Source of the DNA: Bacteroidales bacterium
Lineage (GTDB): Bacteria; Bacteroidota; Bacteroidia; Bacteroidales; UBA932
Direction: 5' to 3'
DNA length: 11,968 nt
NCBI GenBank assembly: GCA_004554455.1
Contig: SFMG01000039.1
Location: 1-11,968, forward strand
Shown one piece after another: positions 6,614 to 11,968 of the stretch. The notes beneath the pieces were generated by a model. That model was not told where the DNA came from, did not search any database, and was given only the letters and a program-made list of their open reading frames with translations. Each line of letters opens with the position of its first letter. The first letter of the stretch is position 1. A program made the position numbers and the translations under genes.

Positions 6614-7478
6614 GTTCATCCAGGAGAGACTGGACAGGATACCTTGGGAGGAGCTTGAGAGCCAGTACGGCATCAGGAAGGACTACATCATGAGCCACGA
6701 GCAGATCGCCCGCCAGCTCGCCAACGGCCAGGTCACCGACTACGTGAACTGCTACGCCCGTGTGGGCAATCTCACCGTCATGGGGCCTATGGCCCTTCAG
6801 GCGAACTTCCGGGGCGACCGTGTCGAGGTGAAGCACTTCACCGTCAACCCGAACCCCGACCTGAGCGTCTACGGCGATGCCCTCCGCAGCGAGAAGGTGG
6901 CCGAGAGGCTGCTGGACAGCTACGACTTCGTCGTCCGCGACGAGGAGGGAAAGGCCGTGAGGAAGGAGGTAAGGCACTCCTTCGCCAACGGCGGAAGCCC
7001 GATCACGCTTACACGCACCGCTGCGGACGGGACCGAGACCAAGACACGCTGCCTCGTGTCCTTCGACGCCTTCGTGTACAACAGGGAGGGCGAGATCATC
7101 CGCGGCACGCAGCGTCTCTTCACCGTCCCTTGTGCGGATGTGCAGGCTTACCTTGAGAAGGTGGCCCCGTCGATGTACGGCCACGAGTTCACACAGGAGC
7201 AGCGCGAGGCCCTTTCCGAGGGCAAGGACCTCTATATAGAGGACTTCAAGACCAAGGACGGGAAGGTGTTCGACGCCGTCGTGCAGTACAGCGCGGTGGC
7301 CCGTCAGGTAGTGAAGGTGGACACCCCGTTCTGGAGGGAGACGATGCGCAAGCGCAGCGAGGCGAACAAGACCGCAGCACCGGCCCCGGAGGCCAAGGTG
7401 CAGAAGGCAGCGGCGAAGGAGCAGGCGAAGCAGGACAATCAGCAGAAGGCGGCTCCGTCGCGGGCCAGGAGGGTATAG
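6561..7478 (+). CDS. DUF4099/DUF3945-like mobile-element protein
   Basis: A 305-aa protein resembling the DUF4099/DUF3945 family that travels with Bacteroidales mobilisable and conjugative elements. Residues 30-110 contain the GIRKDYIMSHEQIARQLANGQVTDYV segment and a beta-rich part. Residues 205-250 (FTQEQREALSEGKDLYIEDF, then VFDAVVQYSAVARQV) match the family's 'L-x-E-G-K-x-[VL]-Y-I-E' unit. The C-terminal 40 residues are Ala/Lys-rich and disordered, suited to non-specific DNA contact. No enzyme motif is visible; the molecular role of the family is not known to me. Start ATG 6561 lies inside the 3' end of the primase gene, so the two are probably translated from one transcript. An intrinsic terminator begins 10 bases after the stop. 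Confidence 0.65.
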   Translation: METQENKNSEKKEITYPKFIQERLDRIPWEELESQYGIRKDYIMSHEQIARQLANGQVTDYVNCYARVGNLTVMGPMALQANFRGDRVEVKHFTVNPNPDLSVYGDALRSEKVAERLLDSYDFVVRDEEGKAVRKEVRHSFANGGSPITLTRTAADGTETKTRCLVSFDAFVYNREGEIIRGTQRLFTVPCADVQAYLEKVAPSMYGHEFTQEQREALSEGKDLYIEDFKTKDGKVFDAVVQYSAVARQVVKVDTPFWRETMRKRSEANKTAAPAPEAKVQKAAAKEQAKQDNQQKAAPSRARRV

Positions 7479-7488
7479 GCTTTTCATC

Positions 7489-7517
7489 GGGGAGCCGGAC
7501 CGCCGGCTCCCCTTTTT
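7489..7517 (+). terminator. Strong intrinsic terminator
   Basis: A perfect 10-bp stem GGGGAGCCGG (7489-7498) / CCGGCTCCCC (7503-7512) with loop ACCG is followed at once by TTTTT (7513-7517). It separates the primase/DUF3945 transcript from the ArdC-like gene, whose ATG is 12 bases further on. Confidence 0.9.
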
Positions 7518-7529
7518 CAATCACAGACC

Positions 7530-8630
7530 ATGACAGCGACTGAGACATTGGCAAGGATGTATGCGGACCAGTTCATAGACCGGTTCACGCATATCGAGGG
7601 ACACTGGGAGGAACCGCTGGTGGATGCCTGCAGCCATCCTCATCAGAACATCGCGGGCAACGCCTACAGGGGCTGCAACCGCAGCTTCCTTCCCCTGGTG
7701 TCCACATTTAGGGGCTACCGTCTGCCGCTGTGGATGACCGCCGGCCAGATGCAGGACCTGTCCGTATGGCCCCGCAAGGGGACGTCGGGAGTCCCTGTCT
7801 CGTTCACGGACATCTTCATCCGCGAGAGGGAGACGGGTCGCCGCAGCAAGGTCACCCCGGAGCAGTTCGACGCCATGACCGACGAACAGCGCATGGAGAA
7901 GGACCTGATGAAGGTGTTCCGCACCAGGTGGTACAAGGTGTTCAACATCTGCCAGACGACCTTCTCCGACGTGTATCCCGACACGATGGCGGAGATCGAG
8001 AGGCTCTTCGGTGCGGACGGCGGGCAGCGGATGGACTCCCCTCAGCTGGATGAGATGGTATCGCAGGACTCCTGGCTCTGCCCCATCAGAGTCGATCCGG
8101 GATGCATGATGGCGTCCTATGACCGCGAGACGGATTCCATCAGGATGCCTCCTAAGTTCCGCTACAGCGATGACAGGGCCTATTACAGCGCCCTTCTGAG
8201 GGAGATGGCCCGCTCGACGGGCAGCGAGATGCGCCTTGACAGGGGCATCTGGTCGGACCTGAGCGGTGACGTGGCGAAGGAGGCTCTGGTGAGTGAGCTG
8301 TCGGCGGCCTCTATGGGTGCCGTGCTGGGGCTCGGCGTCACGATGGATGCCTCCTCGGAGCGCTTCCTGAAGAAATGGATAGACGATATAGGCGCACAGC
8401 CGCAGTTCATCTACGAGGCCGTGCGTGAGGCATCGAGGGCGGCGGACTGCCTGGGCAGTGTCCTCGGCCTCGACATGGTGAAGGGGGTGGACGTCTGCCA
8501 GATACTCGAGAGGCAGGAGAAGGAGAAGGCCGAGAAGGCGCAGAAGCGCAAGGAGGAGCGGCTGTCCAGGCGCAGCGACACGGGGACGGTGAGGATACAG
8601 CAGAGGTCACATTCCCACAGAAGACTTTGA
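7530..8630 (+). CDS. ArdC-like antirestriction protein with degenerate zincin site
   Basis: A 366-aa protein with ArdC architecture: an N-terminal ssDNA-binding-type domain followed by a zincin-like metallopeptidase domain. Residues 36-145 carry family landmarks (NIAGNAYRGCNRSFL, YRLPLWMTAGQMQDL, WPRKGTSGVPVSF, WYKVFNICQTTF). The second domain includes YDRETDSIRMPPKF (197-210), YYSALLREMARSTG (218-231) and EALVSELSAA (251-260). At the position where the family has HExxH, the sequence reads R224-E-M-A-R228, so both zinc-binding histidines are arginines while both glutamates remain. Peptidase activity is therefore unlikely. ArdC protects incoming DNA from host restriction; that role may rest on DNA binding alone here. 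The C-terminus is a charged coiled-coil-like helix (ERQEKEKAEKAQKRKEER). It lies just after a terminator, so it needs its own promoter or read-through. Confidence 0.75.
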   Translation: MTATETLARMYADQFIDRFTHIEGHWEEPLVDACSHPHQNIAGNAYRGCNRSFLPLVSTFRGYRLPLWMTAGQMQDLSVWPRKGTSGVPVSFTDIFIRERETGRRSKVTPEQFDAMTDEQRMEKDLMKVFRTRWYKVFNICQTTFSDVYPDTMAEIERLFGADGGQRMDSPQLDEMVSQDSWLCPIRVDPGCMMASYDRETDSIRMPPKFRYSDDRAYYSALLREMARSTGSEMRLDRGIWSDLSGDVAKEALVSELSAASMGAVLGLGVTMDASSERFLKKWIDDIGAQPQFIYEAVREASRAADCLGSVLGLDMVKGVDVCQILERQEKEKAEKAQKRKEERLSRRSDTGTVRIQQRSHSHRRL

Positions 8631-8652
8631 CGGACAATTCAATCAGACTCTT

Positions 8653-9576
8653 ATGATAGGTATAATAGCCGGGGAGATCATCGGCTCCCCCTTCCGGAAG
8701 GAGAACCTTCCCGACATCAACGACATCTTCTTCCCCCTCTTCGAGGACAGGAGGGTGATGGATGAGAAGACCTACAGGGAACGGACCTACAGGGCCGCTC
8801 CGGGCCGCATCACCGATGCGGTCCTGAGTCTCGGTGACGATATCAATGCCTTCCTCTCTTCGGAAACGCATCTGGGCGAGGCGATGTGCCAGGCCGTGGT
8901 GATAGGCCGCATGGATGCCCGGCACAGGATGTCCTTCGACGAGCACGCCGCATCCGTGGCTTCGTTCGCGCGGTTCTTCCCCGAGTCGATGCATCCCCAT
9001 ATCACGGAGGCGGCGGATGCCGCCTACCGCCTTGAGAGGAAGATGGGAAGCGGCCTGTACGAGCGCATGGGGCTTGTCAACCCTCCGAATGCCGAGGTGG
9101 TCTCGGCCATGCTCAAGGGGCAGCTCATCCCCGAGCGGGACGGGACCTATGTCCCCGGTGACGGCAAGGCGGACGAGAGCGTCGCCCTGCAGGGTGCCTT
9201 CTGTGCCGTGGGGCAGTCCCGCTCGTGGGAGGAGGCCGTCAGGCGTGCGGCGGCCCTCGGCGGGGACAGCGCCCTGGTGGCGGCCTTAGCGGGAGGACTG
9301 GCGGAGATAGCCTTCGGCGTGCCGGAGACCATCTCCTACCGTGCGATGGAGTACCTTGACAGGAACCGGCAGGACATCCTCAAGAGGAGCGAGAACAGGA
9401 TGGATCGTGCAGGAAGGGAGGAGACCCCGTCTGCGCCGGTCATGGCCGAGCAGCCGAGGGCATGGCCCGTATCGTCGAGCGTCTGGAGAGCCGCAGAGGT
9501 GCGGACGGACAGGCCCTCGGCGGCACCTTCATCGACTCCGAGAGGCCGGAGCTGCACAGGATGTACTTCCGTCTGA
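8653..9576 (+). CDS. ADP-ribosylglycohydrolase-like protein, active site degenerate
   Basis: Residues 1-245 have the ADP-ribosylglycohydrolase (DraG/ARH) layout: MIGIIAGEIIGSPF at the N-terminus, an ITDAVLSLGDDI segment at 53-64, SWEEAVRRAAALGGDSALVAALAGGLAEIAFGVPE at 191-225 and a final LDRNRQDIL helix. Active members bind two Mg ions through a TDDT-like motif and a GGDxD motif. Here these read T54-D-A-V and G-G-D-S-A, so at least two metal-binding aspartates are missing. A non-catalytic binder of ADP-ribose-like ligands is an inference. Residues beyond about 270 (WPVSSSVWRAAEVRTDRP...) overlap the next gene by 115 bases and look like out-of-frame sequence, so the natural C-terminus may have been lost or the frames may be joined by a shift. 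It is probably in one operon with the genes on either side (gap of 22 bases upstream). Confidence 0.65.
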   Translation: MIGIIAGEIIGSPFRKENLPDINDIFFPLFEDRRVMDEKTYRERTYRAAPGRITDAVLSLGDDINAFLSSETHLGEAMCQAVVIGRMDARHRMSFDEHAASVASFARFFPESMHPHITEAADAAYRLERKMGSGLYERMGLVNPPNAEVVSAMLKGQLIPERDGTYVPGDGKADESVALQGAFCAVGQSRSWEEAVRRAAALGGDSALVAALAGGLAEIAFGVPETISYRAMEYLDRNRQDILKRSENRMDRAGREETPSAPVMAEQPRAWPVSSSVWRAAEVRTDRPSAAPSSTPRGRSCTGCTSV

Positions 9577-11387
9577 AGGATGGCAAGCTCTACTCCCCTT
9601 CCACCCTCCCCGAGGGCAGGGGGTTCACCCCTCTGGATGTCAGGCTGAAGGCAAGGAACGAGTTTGCGGCGTTCGTCGCCAGGGCCTCGGAGATCCGTGA
9701 CGCGCAGGAACGCAAGGTCGGACACGACCCGGCTGCGGGGCACCTGCGCTTCTCCAGCGCCTGGTACCTCGACATAGAGCGGGACCGTGTACGCCTCTTC
9801 AAGGGCGACACCGCCTACGGGGAGTTCGGACTGGATGAGAAGGGACGTATGCGCGTCAATACCAATGTCGTCGGAGGACGCTTCGGGGGCGAGTACCTCG
9901 AGGCGGCGCTGGACAACCAGCGGGTGTTCCATAAGAACGACGGCCCGGCGGAGGTGCTTGCCAGGATCGGCGAGAAGTGCCTTGACGACGGGTTTATCCC
10001 GGACGAGGAGCGTGCGGTGAAAACGAATATGGAGCTGATGATAGAGGACCTGGCTCTCATCCAGGGGGACATACCCAGGGCCGAGCCCGTCTCGCAGGAT
10101 GAGATGGCCGAGCGGAAGGCGGAGACGAGGGTGAGACATGATTATGGAGCATCCTCGGAGGCGCAGACCTTTGACGAGGCCCTTTACAGTTCCATGCACA
10201 AGGGTGCGGTGTTCACCATCGGGCACTCGAACCTCGACATGGATGCGTTCGTGGCCAACCTCCGTCGCAACGGCATCACGGTGGTGCGTGACGTGCGCAG
10301 CTGGCCGCACTCCAAGGCGTTTCCGCATTTCAACCAGGAGGAGCTGAAGGGCGCACTGGAGAAGGCAGGCATAAGATATATCTATAACGGTGATGTGATG
10401 GGAGGACATATCCGCAGGACGGAGCTCCCGTTCGAGGGAGACGGCGTGCGGTTCACCCTGTCGGAGGGCGGGTACGCCCAGAGGACGAGGGAGAACGCCT
10501 CCAGGGCCGACCTGACTCTCGCCTTCGCCGTGGACTTCTCCACGGCCGGCGAGAAGGTGACCGAGCAGGCAGCCGGGGATAAGCTCATACAGGTGTCGCT
10601 CTCCCGGGACAGCCTCTTGGAGGCGGCGGCTAAGGCCCGGTCGGTGTTCGATTGCCTGACACCTCAGGAGCGGTCGTCCATCCTGACGGTCAATATCGCA
10701 GGGAACGGGATGCAGACCCTTGCGGCCCGCGGCATAGGCCAGAAGGAGATCAACGCCTACGTCCATGACTTCCTCGGGGTGCTCCAGGATATGGGGATCC
10801 GCTTCGGCGGGATCATCAGCGGCGGTCAGACCGGAGCCGACGAGGCCGGGATAGTGGCGGCGAGGGCCCTGGGCATACCCGCCGAGGTGCACGCCCCGAA
10901 GGGCTGGGCGATGAGGGGAGCGGACGGCAGGGACCTCTTCAGCGAGTACGCCTTCAAGGAGCGGTTCATCACCATGCCGGCGAAGGACCTGTCCTATGAG
11001 GAGATGACGAGGACGGACGGCTTCAGGAAGGTCTATGAGGATATCGTCTCCGATGCCCACAAGGGTGAGAGGCAGGCCGTGATGTGCGCCGAGACCTCCC
11101 CTACCGACTGCCACCGGTTCGCCTGCATCGGATATGCCCTCAGCCATCCGTCGCTGGTGGGCAGGCGCTTCAACCCCGTCGAGGTGCAGCACATCAAGCG
11201 TGACGGTAGCATCATCTCCCAGGAGGCCCTAGAGAGGAAGATGTGCAGGGACGCGGCCGTGGAGTACAACGAGAAGGGACTTCAGGGCGTGATGCGCAAG
11301 GCGGCGGAGAGGATACAGCACCCGAAGGAGGCAGAGAAGGCAATCAGCCTCAGCCGGAGCAGCACACAGGCACACAGGAGGAGATGA
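9462..11387 (+). CDS. DUF488 protein with an inserted SLOG/molybdenum-carrier-like domain
   Basis: A 641-aa multidomain protein. Residues 1-240 are unrecognised. DUF488 starts at about 248 with FTIGHSN, VVRDVRSWPHSKAFPHF and YNGDVMGGH (to 316). It resumes only at about 508 with YEEMTRTDGFRKVYEDI, VMCAETSPTDCHRFACIGYAL and HIKRDGS (to 583). The signature C542-A-E and C550-H-R are kept. The roughly 190-residue insert resembles the Rossmann-type SLOG/molybdenum-carrier group, with QRTRENASRADLTLAFAVDF, VTEQAAGDKLIQVSL, LTVNIAGNG and then GGIISGGQTGADEAG, GIPAEVHAPKGW. In the single-domain arrangement I know (PF12694) the SGGQTG half comes first; here it comes last. The insert would bind a nucleotide or similar ligand. 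The C-terminus is basic (QAHRRR). Start ATG 9462 lies inside the preceding gene; no better start is seen upstream in frame. Function is unknown; sensing or processing of a nucleotide-derived molecule is inference. Confidence 0.75.
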   Translation: MARIVERLESRRGADGQALGGTFIDSERPELHRMYFRLKDGKLYSPSTLPEGRGFTPLDVRLKARNEFAAFVARASEIRDAQERKVGHDPAAGHLRFSSAWYLDIERDRVRLFKGDTAYGEFGLDEKGRMRVNTNVVGGRFGGEYLEAALDNQRVFHKNDGPAEVLARIGEKCLDDGFIPDEERAVKTNMELMIEDLALIQGDIPRAEPVSQDEMAERKAETRVRHDYGASSEAQTFDEALYSSMHKGAVFTIGHSNLDMDAFVANLRRNGITVVRDVRSWPHSKAFPHFNQEELKGALEKAGIRYIYNGDVMGGHIRRTELPFEGDGVRFTLSEGGYAQRTRENASRADLTLAFAVDFSTAGEKVTEQAAGDKLIQVSLSRDSLLEAAAKARSVFDCLTPQERSSILTVNIAGNGMQTLAARGIGQKEINAYVHDFLGVLQDMGIRFGGIISGGQTGADEAGIVAARALGIPAEVHAPKGWAMRGADGRDLFSEYAFKERFITMPAKDLSYEEMTRTDGFRKVYEDIVSDAHKGERQAVMCAETSPTDCHRFACIGYALSHPSLVGRRFNPVEVQHIKRDGSIISQEALERKMCRDAAVEYNEKGLQGVMRKAAERIQHPKEAEKAISLSRSSTQAHRRR

Positions 11388-11388
11388 C

Positions 11389-11772
11389 ATGGGAATAGCG
11401 GAGATAGTGACCGCCACGCTGGCGGTGATGGGCGGCATCACGGGAGGCTCGGCCATAATGGGAGCCGTGATGGGAAGCCACAGGAAGATAGGGTCCGTGA
11501 GGGGTTTCTTCTGGGGACTGATGTTCCATGTCCTCGGCATAGGCCGCGTCATCATAAGCGACCGGCTTCAGACAGCGGAGCAGGCTTCCGAAGCCAGGAA
11601 GACGGACGGCAGTCAGATGAAGGAATCCGCCCGCCGTTCAGCCGGCGAGCGGTTCGCCGAGGCGAACCCGAATACCGAGACGGAGAAGGTCGTCCCGGCT
11701 CAAAGAGTGGAACAACAGCAACAACAGCAACAACAGCAACAACAGACACAAAGTCATGGAAGACGCATTTAG
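11389..11772 (+). CDS. Small membrane protein with polyglutamine tail, 127 aa
   Basis: I do not recognise the family. The ATG is one base after the stop of the 641-aa gene, so the two are almost certainly co-translated. Residues 1-29 (MGIAEIVTATLAVMGGITGG...) are a Gly/Ala/Met-rich hydrophobic helix and residues 39-57 (GFFWGLMFHVLGIGRVII) a second, joined by a short basic turn SHRKIGSVR. Together they form a two-helix hairpin in the inner membrane. The remaining 68 residues are polar and disordered, with a run of 11 glutamines (residues 109-119) before TQSHGRRI. By the positive-inside rule the SHRK loop is probably cytoplasmic, which would put both ends outside, though the acidic and basic tail makes this uncertain. 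Small membrane proteins in element cargo can act in surface exclusion or secretion, but nothing here decides it. Confidence 0.6.
   Translation: MGIAEIVTATLAVMGGITGGSAIMGAVMGSHRKIGSVRGFFWGLMFHVLGIGRVIISDRLQTAEQASEARKTDGSQMKESARRSAGERFAEANPNTETEKVVPAQRVEQQQQQQQQQQQTQSHGRRI
11713..11745 (+). repeat. CAACAACAG repeat encoding 11 glutamines
   Basis: Eleven consecutive CAA/CAG codons, built as CAA-CAG followed by three copies of the 9-mer CAACAACAG. The tract lies in the 3' part of the small membrane protein gene. Loss or gain of whole units keeps the frame, so tail length could vary by slippage. Confidence 0.9.
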
Positions 11773-11815
11773 AAAATACGATATGGAGGAAACAGTGAAG
11801 CCTCACATTGTCTAA
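11756..11815 (+). CDS. Possible 19-aa peptide
   Basis: A short frame reading MEDAFRKYDMEETVKPHIV overlaps the end of the polyglutamine gene by 17 bases and ends in TAA within the loop of the hairpin at 11804-11825. The amphipathic, charged composition looks protein-like, but at this length chance is the simpler explanation. Confidence 0.2.
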   Translation: MEDAFRKYDMEETVKPHIV

Positions 11816-11825
11816 AGCCAATGTG
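11804..11825 (+). repeat. Hairpin at the end of the GC-rich gene block
   Basis: CACATTG (11804-11810) and CAATGTG (11819-11825) are perfect complements around an 8-base loop. The stem continues past a 3-base bulge with AAG/CTT. No T-run follows, so if it ends transcription it would not be as a classical intrinsic terminator. Confidence 0.5.
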
Positions 11826-11833
11826 CTTCCCGA

Positions 11834-11968
11834 GTCAGCCCTGAAGGGCTGACGCCGCTTGAGGCGGCGGGACCACCTGTCCGAGAATACGGTACAAGGC
11901 TCAGCAAACGGCGGCTTACGCCGCAATCGCCGCACCGAGACTAATCAGGTCGGACAGGACGCAGGTGC
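11834..11968. other. Nested multi-hairpin region: candidate oriT or structured RNA, runs off the window
   Basis: Perfect hairpins follow in series: GTCAGCCC/GGGCTGAC with loop TGAA (11834-11853), CGCCGC/GCGGCG with loop TTGAG (11853-11869) and GCGGC/GCCGC with loop TTAC (11911-11924). The last is enclosed by CGGT/ACCG (11890-11893 with 11934-11937), and that by a 9-bp stem CCTGTCCGA/TCGGACAGG (11876-11884 with 11950-11958). CACCTG (11874-11879) can instead pair with CAGGTG (11962-11967). No protein frame is supported. Layered, mutually compatible pairing is typical of a folded RNA; stem-loops next to mobile-element genes also suit an origin of transfer. I cannot match it to a known family. 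Confidence 0.5.

Noticed and set aside
6546..7520. A 324-codon minus-strand frame
   Set aside because: Antisense shadow of the DUF4099/DUF3945-like gene; leucine/arginine-rich translation with no family features, and it runs through the terminator.
8672..8691. GGGGAG...CTCCCC hairpin near the start of the ADP-ribosylglycohydrolase-like gene
   Set aside because: It lies inside a conserved coding motif (GEIIGSPF) and has no T-run, so codon content explains it.
9336..11192. A 618-codon open frame on the minus strand
   Set aside because: It lies antisense to the DUF488/SLOG gene, whose motifs are clear on the plus strand. Long antisense frames are expected in GC-rich coding DNA, and its translation has no recognisable domain.
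1..11968. CRISPR array, tRNA, rRNA or complete insertion sequence
   Set aside because: No regularly spaced repeats, no tRNA-like cloverleaf or rRNA segments were noticed, and no transposase or integrase motifs appear in any frame.

Overview
The window looks like a composite accessory region from a Bacteroidales (Bacteroidota) genome. There is no rRNA, tRNA or housekeeping marker, so the taxonomy is an inference. It rests on a Bacteroidales-type mobile-element gene block (CHC2/Toprim primase-like, DUF4099/DUF3945-like, ArdC-like, DUF488/SLOG), on start sites mostly without a Shine-Dalgarno sequence, and on TAnnTTTG-like -7 boxes. No integrase, relaxase or conjugation ATPase is present, so the kind of element (integrative, plasmid or phage-like) cannot be stated.

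Left part (1-5365): loosely packed accessory genes with mixed base composition. First comes the 3' part of an AlbA_2 (Schlafen-type) plus WYL protein whose start lies left of the window, then a GNAT acetyltransferase that breaks off inside its fold and looks like a pseudogene. An AT-rich unknown gene (194 aa) and a WG-repeat protein follow, each after an intergenic stretch with candidate regulatory structure. A gene-poor stretch (4287-4825) with small repeats leads to a minus-strand gene for a protein made of two tandem HTH units.

Junction (5357-5620): an AT-rich divergent intergenic region with two different inverted-repeat pairs interleaved in the order A-B-A'-B', candidate promoters on both strands and a leader hairpin before the primase gene. 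It may be an autoregulated control region for the HTH protein or a folded leader RNA.

Right part (5621-11815): GC-rich, tightly packed, all plus strand. The order is Toprim primase-like protein without zinc ligands; DUF4099/DUF3945-like protein; a strong intrinsic terminator; an ArdC-like protein whose HExxH reads RExxR; an ADP-ribosylglycohydrolase-like protein lacking key metal-site aspartates; a 641-aa protein with a DUF488 domain interrupted by a Rossmann-type SLOG/molybdenum-carrier-like domain; a two-helix membrane protein with a polyglutamine tail; and a 19-codon ORF. Beyond it, to the window edge, lies a dense nested set of hairpins that could be an oriT or a structured RNA.

How the genes may work together: the right block resembles the DNA-processing and host-interaction cargo of a mobile element (primase, antirestriction-like and nucleotide/ADP-ribose-type proteins). 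The most unusual candidate system is the overlapping pair at 8653-11387, an apparently inactive ADP-ribosylglycohydrolase-like protein followed by a nested DUF488/SLOG fusion. It would fit a sensor or binder of NAD- or ADP-ribose-derived molecules, perhaps counter-defence, but that role is inference only.
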